This document shows positions 10,668-22,436 of a stretch of DNA of 64,000 nt, one piece after another; within the stretch, counting starts at the first letter, position 1, and every line of letters begins with the position of its first letter. A model generated the notes under the pieces. The model was not told the origin of the DNA. It did not search any database and worked only from the letters and a program-made list of their open reading frames with translations. The DNA lies in assembly GCA_947625505.1 (NCBI GenBank), contig CANQON010000008.1:1-64000 (forward strand), written 5' to 3'. The DNA comes from an uncultured Bacilli bacterium (GTDB lineage Bacteria; Bacillota_I; Bacilli_A; RF39; UBA660). The position numbers and the translations under genes were made by a program.

Positions 10668-11414
10668 TCACCTCTTTGTCAATATTGTATATCCTTCATC
10701 TGTTACTAATACTGTATGTTCAAAGTGTGCTGATGGCTTTCCATCAGCTGTTATGACCGTCCAATCATCATCTAATAGGTATACATCTGCTGTACCTAAA
10801 TTAAGCATAGGTTCGACAGCAATAACCATACCTGATTTTAGGACAGGTCCAGTATTCCTTTTTCCATAATTAGGAACATCTGGTTCTTCATGTAAATGAT
10901 TACCGACACCATGTCCAACTAATTCTTTAACTACTCCTAAGTTATGTTCTTCAGCATACGCTTGTACAGAAGCTCCTATATCACCAACATGAGCACCTGC
11001 TTTAACTTCTTTTAATCCTTCATATAGAGCTTTTTCTGTATGCTCTAATAAGTATTTCTTTTCATCAGATATATTTCCTACAGCATATGTCCAAGCACTA
11101 TCACCATGATAGCCTTTATAACAAGCACATATATCTAATGTAACAATATCTCCATCACGAAGTTTTCTTTTACTAGCTATACCATGTACAACCTCTTCAT
11201 TAATAGAAATACATATATTAGCAGGATATCCCTCATAATGATAACATGATGGAGTAGCTCCTCTTTTTATAATGTAATCGCGAGCTAGTGAATCAATTTT
11301 CTCAGTAGTAATACCAGGTTTTAAATAAGGTATTAAATACTTATGAGTATCTCCAACGATTTCACCAGCTACACGCATTAATTCTATTTCTCTTGGAGAT
11401 TTAATCGTAATCAT
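10668..11414 (-). CDS. map: Methionine aminopeptidase type I
   Basis: [12 protein letters not shown] and FEHTVLVT motifs. Confidence 0.98.
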   Translation of the reverse strand: MITIKSPREIELMRVAGEIVGDTHKYLIPYLKPGITTEKIDSLARDYIIKRGATPSCYHYEGYPANICISINEEVVHGIASKRKLRDGDIVTLDICACYKGYHGDSAWTYAVGNISDEKKYLLEHTEKALYEGLKEVKAGAHVGDIGASVQAYAEEHNLGVVKELVGHGVGNHLHEEPDVPNYGKRNTGPVLKSGMVIAVEPMLNLGTADVYLLDDDWTVITADGKPSAHFEHTVLVTDEGYTILTKR

Positions 11415-12070
11415 TTTACTTCTCCTAAGACTTTTTCAACTTGTTCATGAGTATAATCCATACCTTGATTTCCATCTACATGATATACAACACCTAATCT
11501 ATCATAAAAATCAATTAATGGTGAAGTCTTTTCAATATATGTATTATAACGATCTAAATAAGTTTCCTCATTGTCATCTTCTCTTTGTACAAGTTTTGTT
11601 CCACACTTATCACAAATACCATCAACTTTAGGAATTAAATTCTCATTGTTGATATTATAAACAGCCTTACAATTTGGACAAGATCTTCTTCCTGCTATTC
11701 TTTGAGCAGCAATCTTTTTATCGATATCTATAACAATAACGATTCCTAAATCTTTACCTAATTCTTGTAACATTGTTTGATAAGCTTCAGCTTGCGATAC
11801 ATTTCTTGGAAATCCATCTAAAATGTATCCATTATTACAATCTTCTTTTTGAATTCTTTCTTTTAGAATATTAATTATTAATTCATCACTAACAAATATT
11901 CCATTACTAATCTTATAATTAATATCACGTCCTAGATCAGAATCTTCACTTGCCTTTTCTCTTAAGATATCTCCTGTTGAAATATGTGGCATATTGTATT
12001 CATCTTTTAACTTAGCAGCTTCTGTTCCTTTACCAGCAGCAGGAGCAGCTATTAAAATAATACTTTTCAT
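11411..12070 (-). CDS. adk: Adenylate kinase with zinc-binding lid
   Basis: APAAGKGT P-loop, DGFPR, CPNC...CDKC lid. Confidence 0.98.
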   Translation of the reverse strand: MKSIILIAAPAAGKGTEAAKLKDEYNMPHISTGDILREKASEDSDLGRDINYKISNGIFVSDELIINILKERIQKEDCNNGYILDGFPRNVSQAEAYQTMLQELGKDLGIVIVIDIDKKIAAQRIAGRRSCPNCKAVYNINNENLIPKVDGICDKCGTKLVQREDDNEETYLDRYNTYIEKTSPLIDFYDRLGVVYHVDGNQGMDYTHEQVEKVLGEVK

Positions 12071-13326
12071 TATCTTCTCCCTTTTCTTCCTCTTACATAA
12101 GTACGACTAACTAGTTGACTTTCTAATTGCTTATAAGTTTCTAGTGCAACACCTACAACGATTAATAATCCTGTACCACTAATTGAGATACTTGTATTTA
12201 ATGTTGAGAATGCTTCGAATATAATTGGAAGTCCAGCTAATAATGCTAGGAATAAAGCACCAACAATGGTAATTCTTTTTAAGATTGTTTTAATATATTT
12301 TTCGGTATCTTTACCAGGTCTTACACCAGGAATATATCCACCATTTTTATTTAAATTATCTGCCATTTCTTCTGGTTTTAATTGCATAAATGTATATAAG
12401 TATGCAAACCCAATAATTAATAACATATAAATAGCAAATCCTACTGGTGTAGTATAATTTAAATATTTATTAACAAATAATGCATAATCATTATTCTTAA
12501 TAACAGCAGTTAATATTTGTGGAATTGACATAATTGCTGATGCAAAGATTACAGGTATAACTCCTGCACCATTTAATTTAAATGGTATATAAGTTTGTTT
12601 ACCTAATACACTTGTTGATTTATTAGCATATTGAATTGGTACACGTCTTTCAGCACATTCCTCAAAGACAACTCCTACAATGATTCCTAAGAATACAACA
12701 ACAAATAATACAAATGTTAAGATACCCAAGAATCCATTACCATTAGTGATTAATTCATTCCATAAACTAACAAACATATTTGGTAAAGTAGTAATAATAC
12801 CAGCCATGATAATCATAGAAGTACCATTACCTATACCTTTCTTAGTAATCTGATCACCAATCCACATTACTAAAGCAGTACCTGCTGTTAATACTAATGA
12901 ATATAGTAAATAATCAACTGTTGTTCCTGTTTTAATGTATGATACTGAATATAATAAACCTTGTAAGAAAGCCAAAATAATACCTACAACTCTTGTAATT
13001 TGGTGTAGTTTATTTCGACCTACTCCACCTTGTTTATTTAATTCAGCTAAATAAGGAATAATATCCATACTTAATAATTGTATAACAATAGATGCAGTAA
13101 TATATGGCATTACACCTAATGCAAATATAGATGCTTTTTCAAATGCTCCCCCGCTCATAGCATTGACAACTTCTAAAAATTTTAAGTTGCTTGTATCTAA
13201 ATCTACACCTGGTACAACTATTGTCGTACCAATTTTAAATACGAATAGGGCAGCAAAAGTAAATAGAATCCTTTTACGAATATCTTTGTTTTTTGGATTA
13301 AATAGTTGCTTAATTTTTGCAAACAT
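12070..13326 (-). CDS. secY: Preprotein translocase subunit SecY
   Basis: SecY motifs; start placed at the MFAKIKQLF ATG (13326) preceded by GAGGAGG. Confidence 0.97.
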   Translation of the reverse strand: MFAKIKQLFNPKNKDIRKRILFTFAALFVFKIGTTIVVPGVDLDTSNLKFLEVVNAMSGGAFEKASIFALGVMPYITASIVIQLLSMDIIPYLAELNKQGGVGRNKLHQITRVVGIILAFLQGLLYSVSYIKTGTTVDYLLYSLVLTAGTALVMWIGDQITKKGIGNGTSMIIMAGIITTLPNMFVSLWNELITNGNGFLGILTFVLFVVVFLGIIVGVVFEECAERRVPIQYANKSTSVLGKQTYIPFKLNGAGVIPVIFASAIMSIPQILTAVIKNNDYALFVNKYLNYTTPVGFAIYMLLIIGFAYLYTFMQLKPEEMADNLNKNGGYIPGVRPGKDTEKYIKTILKRITIVGALFLALLAGLPIIFEAFSTLNTSISISGTGLLIVVGVALETYKQLESQLVSRTYVRGRKGRR

Positions 13327-13327
13327 A

Positions 13328-13771
13328 TTAAACCTCCTCTGCTTTTCCACCCATTTTTTCTATTTTTTCAACAGCACTTGCTGAAAATTTATGTGCTTTT
13401 ACAGTTAATTTCTTTGTTAATTCACCATTACCTAATACTTTAATACCAGATAATTGTTTCTTAACTATTCCCATTTCTTTTAATAATTCTGGAGTTACTA
13501 CAGCTCCATCCTCAAATTTATCTAAATCACTTACATTAATAGTAGCATATTCAACTTTAAATTTAGCGTTAGAGAAACCTCTCTTAGGTAGACGTCTGAA
13601 TAATGGTAATTGTCCACCTTCAAATCCAGGTCTTACTCCTCCACCACTTCTAGCATTTTGTCCCTTGTGTCCTTTACCAGCAGTTTTTCCATTACCAGAT
13701 GATGTACCACGTCCAACTCTTTTAGCTACGCGTACAGCACCTTCTGGTTGTTCAATTGAATGTAATTTCAT
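13328..13771 (-). CDS. rplO: 50S ribosomal protein L15
   Basis: [28 protein letters not shown]. Confidence 0.98.
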   Translation of the reverse strand: MKLHSIEQPEGAVRVAKRVGRGTSSGNGKTAGKGHKGQNARSGGGVRPGFEGGQLPLFRRLPKRGFSNAKFKVEYATINVSDLDKFEDGAVVTPELLKEMGIVKKQLSGIKVLGNGELTKKLTVKAHKFSASAVEKIEKMGGKAEEV

Positions 13772-13772
13772 A

Positions 13773-14390
13773 TTATATTAAATCCTCAACTTTCTTACCA
13801 CGTAATTTTGCTACTTCTTCTGCAGTCTTTTGAGATTTTAATGCTTCAAGGGTTGCATATGCCATATTAATTTTTGTATTTGATCCTAATGATTTAGATA
13901 AGATATCTTTAACACCAGCCATTTCAAGTACTGAACGAACTGGTCCACCAGCTTTTACTCCAGTACCTTTAGCAGCAGGTTTTAACATAACTTTACTAGC
14001 TCCACATACACCAATAGCTTCATGTGGAATAGTTCTTTCTTCTACTATTGAAACTCTTGTAACGTTTTTAGTAGCTGCTTGAGATGCTTTCTTAATTGCA
14101 TCAGGTACTTCATTAGCTTTACCTGTACCTAATCCAACTCTACCTTTATGGTCTCCAACTACAACAACAGCTGAAAAACGGAAATGACGTCCACCTTTAG
14201 TTACTTTTGTAACACGTCCAATAGAGATTACTTCTTCGTCATACATTTTTTGTTGTCTTGGTTGTCTTGGTTGACGTTTCTCTCTTGGTTGACGGTTTTG
14301 TCTATTATTTTTTCTTTCATGAGTTTCATTTGCTTCTGTTGTCTCTGTTTCTTCAACAACTTCTTCAACCTTTTCGATTTCTTGTTCCAT
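13773..14390 (-). CDS. rpsE: 30S ribosomal protein S5 with long low-complexity N-terminal extension
   Basis: S5 core from about [21 protein letters not shown]; about 48-aa acidic-then-basic N-terminal tail. Confidence 0.97.
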   Translation of the reverse strand: MEQEIEKVEEVVEETETTEANETHERKNNRQNRQPREKRQPRQPRQQKMYDEEVISIGRVTKVTKGGRHFRFSAVVVVGDHKGRVGLGTGKANEVPDAIKKASQAATKNVTRVSIVEERTIPHEAIGVCGASKVMLKPAAKGTGVKAGGPVRSVLEMAGVKDILSKSLGSNTKINMAYATLEALKSQKTAEEVAKLRGKKVEDLI

Positions 14391-14403
14391 CGTTATCCTC
14401 CTT

Positions 14404-14766
14404 TTAGAATTCTAGTCCGTTTTCGCGTGCTGCTTCAGCTAATGCTTTTACACGACCATGATATTGGTATCCACCTCTATCAAAAACTACTTTTGTTATT
14501 TTTGCTTTCTTAGCTCTTTTAGCTAATAATTCTCCTACTTTTGTTGCTGCTTCAACGTTACCACCATTTGTAAGCTTCAACTCTTTATCAATAGAAGAGG
14601 CACTAGCTAAAGTTACACCATTTTCATCGTCAATGATTTGAGCAAAAATATTATTATTTGATCTAAATACGTTTAGTCTTGGTACAGATACAGTACCAGA
14701 TACTTTAGCTCTAACACGACTGTGTCTTGCTTGACGCGCTTCATTACGAACGACCTTTTTTATCAT
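14404..14766 (-). CDS. rplR: 50S ribosomal protein L18
   Basis: Conserved L18 sequence and synteny. Confidence 0.98.
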   Translation of the reverse strand: MIKKVVRNEARQARHSRVRAKVSGTVSVPRLNVFRSNNNIFAQIIDDENGVTLASASSIDKELKLTNGGNVEAATKVGELLAKRAKKAKITKVVFDRGGYQYHGRVKALAEAARENGLEF

Positions 14767-14785
14767 AGTTACTCTCCTTTACTAA

Positions 14786-15319
14786 TTATTTAGAAGCTTT
14801 CTTTCCTTCTTTACGACGAATATGTTCGTCAGTATAACGAATACCTTTTCCTTTATATGGTTCAGGTTTTCTTATCTTTCTAACGTTAGCTGCAAATTCT
14901 CCAACTAATTGTTTATCAAAACCTTTAATTAAAAGTTCTGTATTACTTGGAGTTTCTACTGTAATACCTTTTGGTACTTCTACGTTTACTGGATGAGAAT
15001 ATCCAGCAGTTACTACTAATGTATTTCCTTTAACTTGGAAACGATAACCTACACCAACTGATTCTAGTTTTTTTTCAAAACCATGAGTTACACCATCAAT
15101 CATATTTTTGATATTAGCATTAGCAGTTCCATGAAATGCTTTATAAGCATCATTTTCTCTTAATACTTTAACTTCAGTATCATTTACTTCAACAGTAATA
15201 TGTTCATTAACTTCAGTAGAAAGTTCACCTTTTGGTCCTTTTACTGTAACAATATTACCATCAACTGATACTGTTACTCCTGTTGGGATTTTAATTATTC
15301 TATTACCAACACGACTCAT
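14786..15319 (-). CDS. rplF: 50S ribosomal protein L6
   Basis: MSRVGNRIIKIPTGVTV; PEPYKGKGIRY. Confidence 0.98.
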   Translation of the reverse strand: MSRVGNRIIKIPTGVTVSVDGNIVTVKGPKGELSTEVNEHITVEVNDTEVKVLRENDAYKAFHGTANANIKNMIDGVTHGFEKKLESVGVGYRFQVKGNTLVVTAGYSHPVNVEVPKGITVETPSNTELLIKGFDKQLVGEFAANVRKIRKPEPYKGKGIRYTDEHIRRKEGKKASK

Positions 15320-15332
15320 AAAATCATCCTTT

Positions 15333-15749
15333 CTACCAAATGTAAGCTAAAACTTCTCCTCCAAGAGATTTTTCTCTAGCATCCTTGTCTTTCATAAGAC
15401 CTTCTGAGGTTGATATAATAGCAATACCTAACCCATTTAATACCCTTGGAACATCTTCAGCTTTAACATATACACGTAATCCTGGTTTAGAAATTCTCTT
15501 TAATCCAGTAATAACGCGTTCTTTATTTTCACCATATTTTAAAGTTAATACTAAAATATCTTGAACATTATTTTTCTTAACTTTATAGTCAGCAATGAAT
15601 CCTTCTTCTTTTAATATTCTAGCTATTTCAGCTTTAATTTTTGAAGATGGAACTTCAACTTCTTTATATCGCATTTGATTAGCATTACGAATTCTTGTAA
15701 GCATATCTGCGATTGGATCTGTTACCATATACTTCCCTCCTTTTACCAA
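15333..15749 (-). CDS. rpsH: 30S ribosomal protein S8 (start probably at [16 protein letters not shown])
   Basis: [39 protein letters not shown]. Confidence 0.98.
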   Translation of the reverse strand: MVKGGKYMVTDPIADMLTRIRNANQMRYKEVEVPSSKIKAEIARILKEEGFIADYKVKKNNVQDILVLTLKYGENKERVITGLKRISKPGLRVYVKAEDVPRVLNGLGIAIISTSEGLMKDKDAREKSLGGEVLAYIW

Positions 15750-15928
15750 CTAGATTTTTTCATTCCTGGGATTTGTCCTTTATAAGCTAGTTCCCTGAAA
15801 CAAATTCTACAAATTCCGTATTTCTTTAATACTGCATGTGGTCTTCCACAACGTTTGCAGCGAGTATATCTACGTACTTCAAATTTAGGTTCACGACTAG
15901 CTTTAATTTTCATACTTTTCTTAGCCAT
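15743..15928 (-). CDS. rpsN: 30S ribosomal protein S14 type Z
   Basis: 61 aa with CKRCGRPH...CRICF zinc motif. Confidence 0.98.
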   Translation of the reverse strand: MAKKSMKIKASREPKFEVRRYTRCKRCGRPHAVLKKYGICRICFRELAYKGQIPGMKKSSW

Positions 15929-15948
15929 AATTTCCTCCTAATATTTTA

Positions 15949-16488
15949 TTATTTTTTAAATGGCATACCGAAACCTTTTAATAGGTCAAAAGCTTCTTCA
16001 TTTGTTTTAGCTGAAGTAACAAAAACAATATCCATACCACGTACTTTAACAACATCATCGTATTCAATTTCCGCAAATATTAATTGTTCTGTAAGACCTA
16101 ATGTATAGTTTCCTCTTCCATCAAATGCTTTGGTAGATATACCTCTAAAGTCTCTTACACGTGGAAGTGTAATACTAATTAATTTATCTAAGAAGTTATA
16201 CATATTTTCCCCACGTAGAGTTACCTTACAACCAATTGCTTGTCCTTCTCTTAATTTAAATCCAGCAATTGACTTCTTAGCTTTAGTTGCTACTGGTTTT
16301 TGTCCCGTAATAATTTCAAGATCATGCATAGCAGCTTCTAATAATTTAGAATTACCTGTAGCATCTCCACAACCAATATTAACAACTATCTTTTCAAGTT
16401 TTGGTACTTCCATAACATTTTTATAACTATATTTTTCTTTTAAACTAGGTACGATTTCAGTATCATATTTTGCTTTTAGGCGGTTCAT
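15949..16488 (-). CDS. rplE: 50S ribosomal protein L5
   Basis: Conserved L5 sequence. Confidence 0.99.
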   Translation of the reverse strand: MNRLKAKYDTEIVPSLKEKYSYKNVMEVPKLEKIVVNIGCGDATGNSKLLEAAMHDLEIITGQKPVATKAKKSIAGFKLREGQAIGCKVTLRGENMYNFLDKLISITLPRVRDFRGISTKAFDGRGNYTLGLTEQLIFAEIEYDDVVKVRGMDIVFVTSAKTNEEAFDLLKGFGMPFKK

Positions 16489-16508
16489 ATAATATACCCT
16501 CCTTCCAA

Positions 16509-16823
16509 TTAATCAAGACTAGCATTAGATTTTTTTGTTACTCTAACCTTCTTGCCTTTTTTATCTGTAGAATGTCCTATTCTAGTGCGTTTTCCAGTTT
16601 TAGGATCAACTAACATAACGTTTGAAGCATGAATTGGAGCTTCCATTTCTACAATGCTTCCAGCACCTTGTCCATTTGGTTTAACATGTTTCTTAACAAT
16701 GTTAACACCTTCAATAACAACTTTATTTTCGTTTCTTAAAACGTTTGTAATTTTTCCTTCTTTACCTTTATTGCTACCAGAAATGACAACTACTTTATCT
16801 CCAGTTTTAAAGTTCATTTTCAT
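16509..16823 (-). CDS. rplX: 50S ribosomal protein L24
   Basis: KOW motif [18 protein letters not shown]. Confidence 0.98.
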   Translation of the reverse strand: MKMNFKTGDKVVVISGSNKGKEGKITNVLRNENKVVIEGVNIVKKHVKPNGQGAGSIVEMEAPIHASNVMLVDPKTGKRTRIGHSTDKKGKKVRVTKKSNASLD

Positions 16824-16835
16824 TCCTCCAAACTT

Positions 16836-17204
16836 TTATAACACTTCTTTAGCAAGTGATATAATTTTCATAAAATCTTTGTCACGTAATTCACGTGCTA
16901 CTGGCCCAAATACACGAGTTCCAACAGGACTCTTATCATCTTTAATAATAACAGCAGCGTTATCATCAAATTTAATATAAGATCCATCTTCTCTTCTTAG
17001 ACCGAATTTAGTTCTAACGATTACAGCTTTAACAACTTTACCTTTTTTAACTGTACCATTAGGTGTTGCGCTTTTAACAGTAGCAACCACTATATCTCCA
17101 ATATTACCTGTTTTTACCTTTGATCCTCCAAGAACACGAATTACTAATAATTCTTTTGCTCCTGAGTTATCGGCAACTTTTAAACGGCTTTCTTGTTGAA
17201 TCAT
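16836..17204 (-). CDS. rplN: 50S ribosomal protein L14
   Basis: [28 protein letters not shown]. Confidence 0.99.
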   Translation of the reverse strand: MIQQESRLKVADNSGAKELLVIRVLGGSKVKTGNIGDIVVATVKSATPNGTVKKGKVVKAVIVRTKFGLRREDGSYIKFDDNAAVIIKDDKSPVGTRVFGPVARELRDKDFMKIISLAKEVL

Positions 17205-17231
17205 ATATTAATCCTCCTTCGTCACTCTTGC

Positions 17232-17492
17232 CTATAAAATAACGGCTTTTTCTACAACTTCCACAACACGGAAGTGTTTAGTTTTTGATAATGGTCTCGT
17301 TTGTACAATTCTTACAGTATCGCCTTTTTTAGCGATATTCTTCTCATCATGTGCAGCATATTTTTTAGAATATTTAACTCTTTTTCCATAAAGGTTAGCA
17401 TTTTTATAAGTTTCAACTAAAACAGTAACTGTTTTATCATTAGCATCACTTACAACTTTTCCAACTAACTCACGTACTCTTTTTTCTTCCAT
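17232..17492 (-). CDS. rpsQ: 30S ribosomal protein S17
   Basis: [35 protein letters not shown]. Confidence 0.98.
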   Translation of the reverse strand: MEEKRVRELVGKVVSDANDKTVTVLVETYKNANLYGKRVKYSKKYAAHDEKNIAKKGDTVRIVQTRPLSKTKHFRVVEVVEKAVIL

Positions 17493-17504
17493 TGTATCCT
17501 CCTA

Positions 17505-17711
17505 TTATTTTTCAGATAGTTCTCTTTCACGTAAAATTGTTTTCATACGTGCAACTAACTTTCTTAATTCTCTAATTCTTGAAGGTTTCTCTAGATTACC
17601 TGTAGCTTGTGAAAATTTTAAGTTAAATAATTCTGCTTTGCTTTCTTCGATTTTTGCGATTAATTCTTCATCAGATAATTTTCTAATTTCTTGATTAGTC
17701 ATTAGATTCAC
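17505..17711 (-). CDS. rpmC: 50S ribosomal protein L29
   Basis: [24 protein letters not shown]. Confidence 0.97.
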   Translation of the reverse strand: MNLMTNQEIRKLSDEELIAKIEESKAELFNLKFSQATGNLEKPSRIRELRKLVARMKTILRERELSEK

Positions 17712-18123
17712 CGCTTTCTTTCTTTACGAACTTGCATTTGATAGGAAGTTTATGCATAGCAAGTCTAAATGCTTCACGTGCAACAGCTTCATCTACCTCT
17801 CCAATTTCGAACATGATTTTTCCTTCTTTTACAACTGCAACCCATGCATCATGAGAACCTTTACCTTTTCCTTGACGAGTTTCAAGTGGTTTCTTTGTTA
17901 AAGATAAATGAGGGAAAATGTTTATCCAAACTTTTCCTCCACGTTTCATATAACGTGTCATTGCAACTCTGGCAGCTTCGATTTGACGATCTGTAATCCA
18001 AGCTCCTTCCATTGCCATTAATCCGTATTCACCAAAGCTTAGCTTTGTATTTCCTCTTGCTTTTCCTTCATAAGGAAGACGGTGTGGATTACGGAATTTA
18101 GTTCTTTTTGGAATTACTGCCAT
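17695..18123 (-). CDS. rplP: 50S ribosomal protein L16
   Basis: [38 protein letters not shown]. Confidence 0.99.
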   Translation of the reverse strand: MAVIPKRTKFRNPHRLPYEGKARGNTKLSFGEYGLMAMEGAWITDRQIEAARVAMTRYMKRGGKVWINIFPHLSLTKKPLETRQGKGKGSHDAWVAVVKEGKIMFEIGEVDEAVAREAFRLAMHKLPIKCKFVKKESGESND

Positions 18124-18775
18124 CTACATTACCTCCCTTATTTTTTTCAGGAAGTATTTCACCCTTACAAATCCATACTTTAACACCGATTTTACCATAA
18201 GCTGTATCAGCTTCTTTACAAGCATAATCGACATCTGCTCTTAAAGTATGTAGTGGAATAATTCCTTCAATATAACCTTCAGTACGAGCCATATCAGCTC
18301 CACCTAAACGACCAGATACTGAAGTTTTAATTCCTTTAGCTCCAGCCTTCATTGTATTTCTTACTGCTCTCTTTTGGGCAATTCTAAATGATACACGACC
18401 CTCAATTTGTTTAGCAATATTTTCAGCAACTAATGCTGCATCTAAATCAGGGTTCTTTACTTCTTTAATAGAAATTTGAACATTTTCATCAACTAATTTA
18501 GATAATTCTGCTTTTAACTTTTCAATTTCGTCGCCACCGTGACCAATTACAACGCCTGGTTTAGCAGTATTAATAATAACTTCTGTTCTTTTGTCATTTC
18601 TTTCGATAAGAACACTAGAAACAGAGGCATCTTTTAATTTTTTTGCTAAAAACTTACGAATTTTATTATCTTTATCAAGGTATTCTGCAAAATTTTTGTT
18701 ATCAGCATACCATTTAGATTCCCAAGTTTTGTTAACACCAATTCTAAGTCCTATTGGACTAACTTTTTGACCCAC
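18098..18775 (-). CDS. rpsC: 30S ribosomal protein S3
   Basis: [24 protein letters not shown]. Confidence 0.99.
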   Translation of the reverse strand: MGQKVSPIGLRIGVNKTWESKWYADNKNFAEYLDKDNKIRKFLAKKLKDASVSSVLIERNDKRTEVIINTAKPGVVIGHGGDEIEKLKAELSKLVDENVQISIKEVKNPDLDAALVAENIAKQIEGRVSFRIAQKRAVRNTMKAGAKGIKTSVSGRLGGADMARTEGYIEGIIPLHTLRADVDYACKEADTAYGKIGVKVWICKGEILPEKNKGGNVDGSNSKKN

Positions 18776-18792
18776 AAGTGTTCCTCCTTTAC

Positions 18793-19128
18793 TTAGTTTC
18801 TCTCACTTACGATAATTGTAATGTGACTTGTTCTTTTCTTAATTGGATCTACGTGTCCACGAGAACCAAACTTCATTCTTTTTAATGTTTGTCCTTCATT
18901 TACGAATGCTGTTTTAACATATAATTTAGACTTATCTAAACTATTATTATTTTCAGCATTAGCTACAGCTGAAGTTAAAACTTTACGAATTAATCTTGCA
19001 GCTTCTTTATTTATATTTCTTAATATTTTATCTGCTTCTTCTACGTCTTTACCACGTATTAAATCTATAACTAAACGGGCTTTACGAGGTGGGATTCTAA
19101 CTCCCTTTGCAATCGCTCTAGCTTCCAT
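18793..19128 (-). CDS. rplV: 50S ribosomal protein L22
   Basis: [17 protein letters not shown]; conserved. Confidence 0.98.
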   Translation of the reverse strand: MEARAIAKGVRIPPRKARLVIDLIRGKDVEEADKILRNINKEAARLIRKVLTSAVANAENNNSLDKSKLYVKTAFVNEGQTLKRMKFGSRGHVDPIKKRTSHITIIVSERN

Positions 19129-19148
19129 TTTAGTCCTCCTTCCTTGGT

Positions 19149-19421
19149 TTATTTAGCTTCTTTGTCATCGCCATGACCACCAAATTTACGTGTTGGAACA
19201 AATTCACCTAATTTGTGTCCTACCATATCTTCTGTTACATATACAGGAACAAATTCTTTTCCATTATGTACAGCGAATGTGTTACCAATAAATTCAGGGA
19301 ATATTGTTGAACGGCGTGACCAAGTTTTAATAACTTCTTTTTTATCAGCACTATTATTATTTTTTACTTTTTTCATTAGACTTTCATCAACGAAAGGTCC
19401 TTTTTTAAGACTTCTTGCCAT
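19149..19421 (-). CDS. rpsS: 30S ribosomal protein S19
   Basis: [19 protein letters not shown]. Confidence 0.99.
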   Translation of the reverse strand: MARSLKKGPFVDESLMKKVKNNNSADKKEVIKTWSRRSTIFPEFIGNTFAVHNGKEFVPVYVTEDMVGHKLGEFVPTRKFGGHGDDKEAK

Positions 19422-19435
19422 TTATACCATCCCTT

Positions 19436-20269
19436 CTATTTAGCTTTACGACGACGAACTATTAAGCTGTCTGATTGTTTTTTACCTTTACGAGTCTTGT
19501 AACCAAGTGCAGGTTTACCCCAAGGTGTAACAGGTCCTTTACGTCCTACTGGAGCACGACCTTCACCACCACCATGTGGGTGATCATTAGGGTTCATAAC
19601 AGATCCACGAACTGTAGGTCTAATACCCATATGTCTTTTACGACCAGCTTTACCAACATTTACTAATTCAGCGTCTTCGTTTCCAACTTCACCTATTGTA
19701 GCACGGCAAGTACTCAATACTTTTCTTACCTCACCACTAGTTAAACGAAGTAATGTATAATTTCCTTCACGGCCTAAGATTTGAACACTTGAACCAGCTG
19801 AACGAGCTAATTGTCCACCCTTACCAGCTTTAAGTTCAACATTATGAACAAATGTACCTTCAGGAATATTTGCAAGTGGAAGTGAATTACCAACTTTAAT
19901 ATCAGCATTTTCTCCACTTTCAACTTTATCTCCTACTTGTAATCCCTTTGGAGCAATAATATATCTTTTTTCTCCATCAGCATAATTAATAAGAGCTATA
20001 TTTGATGTTCTATTTGGATCGTATTCAATTGAGGCTACTGTACCAACAACACCATCTTTATCTCTTCTAAAATCGATAACACGGTATTTTCTCTTTTCGC
20101 CACCACCTTGGTGTCTAACAGTAACTCTACCTTGATTATTACGACCACCATTTTTCTTTAGTGTAACCACTAATGATTTCTCTGGTTTTACTTTAGTTAA
20201 TTCACTATTATCTAAAGTAGTCATACCACGTCTACCATTAGTTGTTGACTTATAACTTTTGATTGCCAT
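19436..20269 (-). CDS. rplB: 50S ribosomal protein L2
   Basis: [40 protein letters not shown]. Confidence 0.99.
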   Translation of the reverse strand: MAIKSYKSTTNGRRGMTTLDNSELTKVKPEKSLVVTLKKNGGRNNQGRVTVRHQGGGEKRKYRVIDFRRDKDGVVGTVASIEYDPNRTSNIALINYADGEKRYIIAPKGLQVGDKVESGENADIKVGNSLPLANIPEGTFVHNVELKAGKGGQLARSAGSSVQILGREGNYTLLRLTSGEVRKVLSTCRATIGEVGNEDAELVNVGKAGRKRHMGIRPTVRGSVMNPNDHPHGGGEGRAPVGRKGPVTPWGKPALGYKTRKGKKQSDSLIVRRRKAK

Positions 20270-20290
20270 ATGTATAATCCTCCTTTAGAT

Positions 20291-20569
20291 TTAGTTTAGT
20301 TCAATTGAACTACCTTCGGCTAATTTAACAATAGCCTTTTTTACTCTGTTAGTACGTCCTGAATAACGTCCAACTCTTTTCTTCTTAGTAGGAGCATTTA
20401 ATGTATTAACACTTTCAACTTTAACATTGAAAACAGCTTCTACTGCTTGTTTAATTTGTGTTTTATTAGCTTTAGGATCAACACTAAATACAATTGTATT
20501 TGTTTCTGCTAAAGCTGCACTTTTTTCAGTAACGATTGGTCCTTTAATAATATCTCTATAGTTATTCAT
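20291..20569 (-). CDS. rplW: 50S ribosomal protein L23
   Basis: IIKGPIVTEKSAALAE; conserved. Confidence 0.97.
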   Translation of the reverse strand: MNNYRDIIKGPIVTEKSAALAETNTIVFSVDPKANKTQIKQAVEAVFNVKVESVNTLNAPTKKKRVGRYSGRTNRVKKAIVKLAEGSSIELN

Positions 20570-21195
20570 TATTTTAAAGCCTCCTCTACTGATTTAATAG
20601 CAGATTCAGTAGCGATTAAAACATGAGCTGATACTACATCCATAGTATTAATTTCATCAGCACTTAATAATAAGACATTATTTAAATTACGAGTTGCTAA
20701 AACAACATTGTCATCTAATTCATCTACTACAATTAAGATGTTTCTATCGACTTTTAAATTTGCTAAAATATCTTTCATTTCTTTAGTCTTGTTAGACTCT
20801 AATTTTAATGCATCAAGAACAATTAACTCACTATCAATTACTTTATATGATAAAGCAGATTTTAAAGCTAACTTTCTTTCTTTACGATTCATTTTAATAG
20901 TGTAATTCTTTTCTGTTTGTGGTCCAAATACTACTCCACCATGATACCAATGTGGTGCACGTGTAGAACCTTGACGAGCTCGTCCTGTACCTTTTTGTCT
21001 CCATGGCTTTCTTCCTCCACCAGAAACTTCAGAACGATTCTTTACACTATGAGTACCTTGACGAGCATTACTAGTTGCTAATCTAATAGCGTCATATAAT
21101 ACTGCATCATTTGGTTCAATATTCCAAATATCTTTATCTAATGTAATATTTTTAACCTTTTCACCTTTAATATTTAACACATCAATTTTACTCAT
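20569..21195 (-). CDS. rplD: 50S ribosomal protein L4
   Basis: GGGRKPWRQKGTGRARQGSTRAPHWYHGGVVFGP. Confidence 0.99.
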   Translation of the reverse strand: MSKIDVLNIKGEKVKNITLDKDIWNIEPNDAVLYDAIRLATSNARQGTHSVKNRSEVSGGGRKPWRQKGTGRARQGSTRAPHWYHGGVVFGPQTEKNYTIKMNRKERKLALKSALSYKVIDSELIVLDALKLESNKTKEMKDILANLKVDRNILIVVDELDDNVVLATRNLNNVLLLSADEINTMDVVSAHVLIATESAIKSVEEALK

Positions 21196-21207
21196 ATGTT
21201 ATACCTC

Positions 21208-21969
21208 CTAGTTTTCTTCTGGAGCAGTTTCTTCTGATCCAGATTCCTCGGTAACAGGTGCCTCAGGTGTTTCTTCAGTTTCTACTTCTTCAGTAGCTAC
21301 TTCTGTACTATAGTTAACTAAATCTTCCATTTCATTAACTTGACCATTTCCTTTAACAGCTGACTTAATAACAACTAATCCTTGTTTTGGTCCTGGTACA
21401 TTTCCTTTAATTAATATTACATTATTTTCTAAATCAACAGCTACAACTTCAAGATTTTGAATTGTTACTGTAAGTGTTCCCATATGTCCAGCTAATTTCT
21501 TTCCTTTGAAAACACGCATTGGTCTCATTGTTCCTAATGAACCTGGTCTTCTATGATAATGAGATCCATGTCCCATAGGTCCTCTTGATTGACCATGTCT
21601 TTTAATAACACCTTGGAACCCTTTACCTTTAGTAGTTCCAGTTACATCAACAACTTCACCTGGTACAAAAATGTCTGCTTTAACTTCTTGTCCAACAGTA
21701 TAATCATTGATATCTACACCTTTTATTTCTCTAAAGAAGCGCTTAGGTGTAGTTTGTGCTTTTGCTGTATGTCCAGCAGAAGCTTTAGTCGCTAACTTTT
21801 CCCTCTTTGTATCGAATCCTAATTGAATTGCTTCATAACCATCTGTTTCTTTAGTCTTAATTTGTGTTACTACATTTGGCTCAACGTAAACAGCAGTTAC
21901 AGGAATTAATTTTCCAGATTCAGTAAATACTTGAGTCATTCCAATTTTACGACCTAAGATTCCTTTCAT
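21208..21969 (-). CDS. rplC: 50S ribosomal protein L3 with acidic C-terminal extension
   Basis: [28 protein letters not shown]; ends with a Glu/Thr-rich tail. Confidence 0.98.
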   Translation of the reverse strand: MKGILGRKIGMTQVFTESGKLIPVTAVYVEPNVVTQIKTKETDGYEAIQLGFDTKREKLATKASAGHTAKAQTTPKRFFREIKGVDINDYTVGQEVKADIFVPGEVVDVTGTTKGKGFQGVIKRHGQSRGPMGHGSHYHRRPGSLGTMRPMRVFKGKKLAGHMGTLTVTIQNLEVVAVDLENNVILIKGNVPGPKQGLVVIKSAVKGNGQVNEMEDLVNYSTEVATEEVETEETPEAPVTEESGSEETAPEEN

Positions 21970-21992
21970 ATACTTTTTCCTCCTATATTTTT

Positions 21993-22301
21993 TTATTTAA
22001 CTATTTTGATGTCTACACCACTTGGTACTTCTAAATGAGCTAATGCCTCAATAGTTTCCTTTGATGGATTAATAACATCAATAAGTCTTTTGTGTGTTCT
22101 TTTCTCAAATTGTTCACGAGAATCTTTATATTTGTGAACTGCTCTTAAAATAGTGATTTTCTCTACTTCTGTAGGTAGTGGAATTGGTCCACTTACTTCT
22201 CCACCATTTCTCTTTACAGTTTCAACGATTTTCGCACAAGCAGTATCTAAGCTTTTATGTTCAAATGCTCTTAACTTGATACGAACCTTAACTTTTGACA
22301 T
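21993..22301 (-). CDS. rpsJ: 30S ribosomal protein S10
   Basis: [38 protein letters not shown]. Confidence 0.99.
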   Translation of the reverse strand: MSKVKVRIKLRAFEHKSLDTACAKIVETVKRNGGEVSGPIPLPTEVEKITILRAVHKYKDSREQFEKRTHKRLIDVINPSKETIEALAHLEVPSGVDIKIVK

Positions 22302-22430
22302 TTTATGTCCTCCCTTCGCCTATATCTTGTATAGACTTGCTCCGTGTGAAAACCTGTACATTTAGTCAAGTATTATTTTACAACTTCACCTGGTGTATCA
22401 GCAACCTCACACATCAATGCATGCCACACA
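22302..22430 (-). ncRNA. Candidate structured 5' leader of the S10 operon
   Basis: Unusually GC-rich intergenic region after a strong promoter; hairpin GUCUAUA/UAUAGGC just upstream of the SD; ACUUG/CAAGU stem; possible GUGUGAGG/UUUUCACAC long-range pairing. Confidence 0.5.
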
Positions 22431-22436
22431 TCAAAA

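Noticed and set aside
11671-11700. Possible truncated or unusual adenylate kinase because of the Cys-rich segment
   Set aside because: CPNC...CDKC is the normal zinc-binding lid of Gram-positive adenylate kinases.
14184-14513. Plus-strand 109-aa ORF rich in Phe/Leu/Ser/Trp
   Set aside because: Exact antisense of the rpsE low-complexity N-terminus and rplR; composition is a by-product of the sense codons.
17695-17711. Gene overlaps (rpmC/rplP, rplP/rpsC, parA/parB, rplI/DHH) as possible frameshifts
   Set aside because: Each protein is full-length and conserved; overlaps are ordinary translational coupling.
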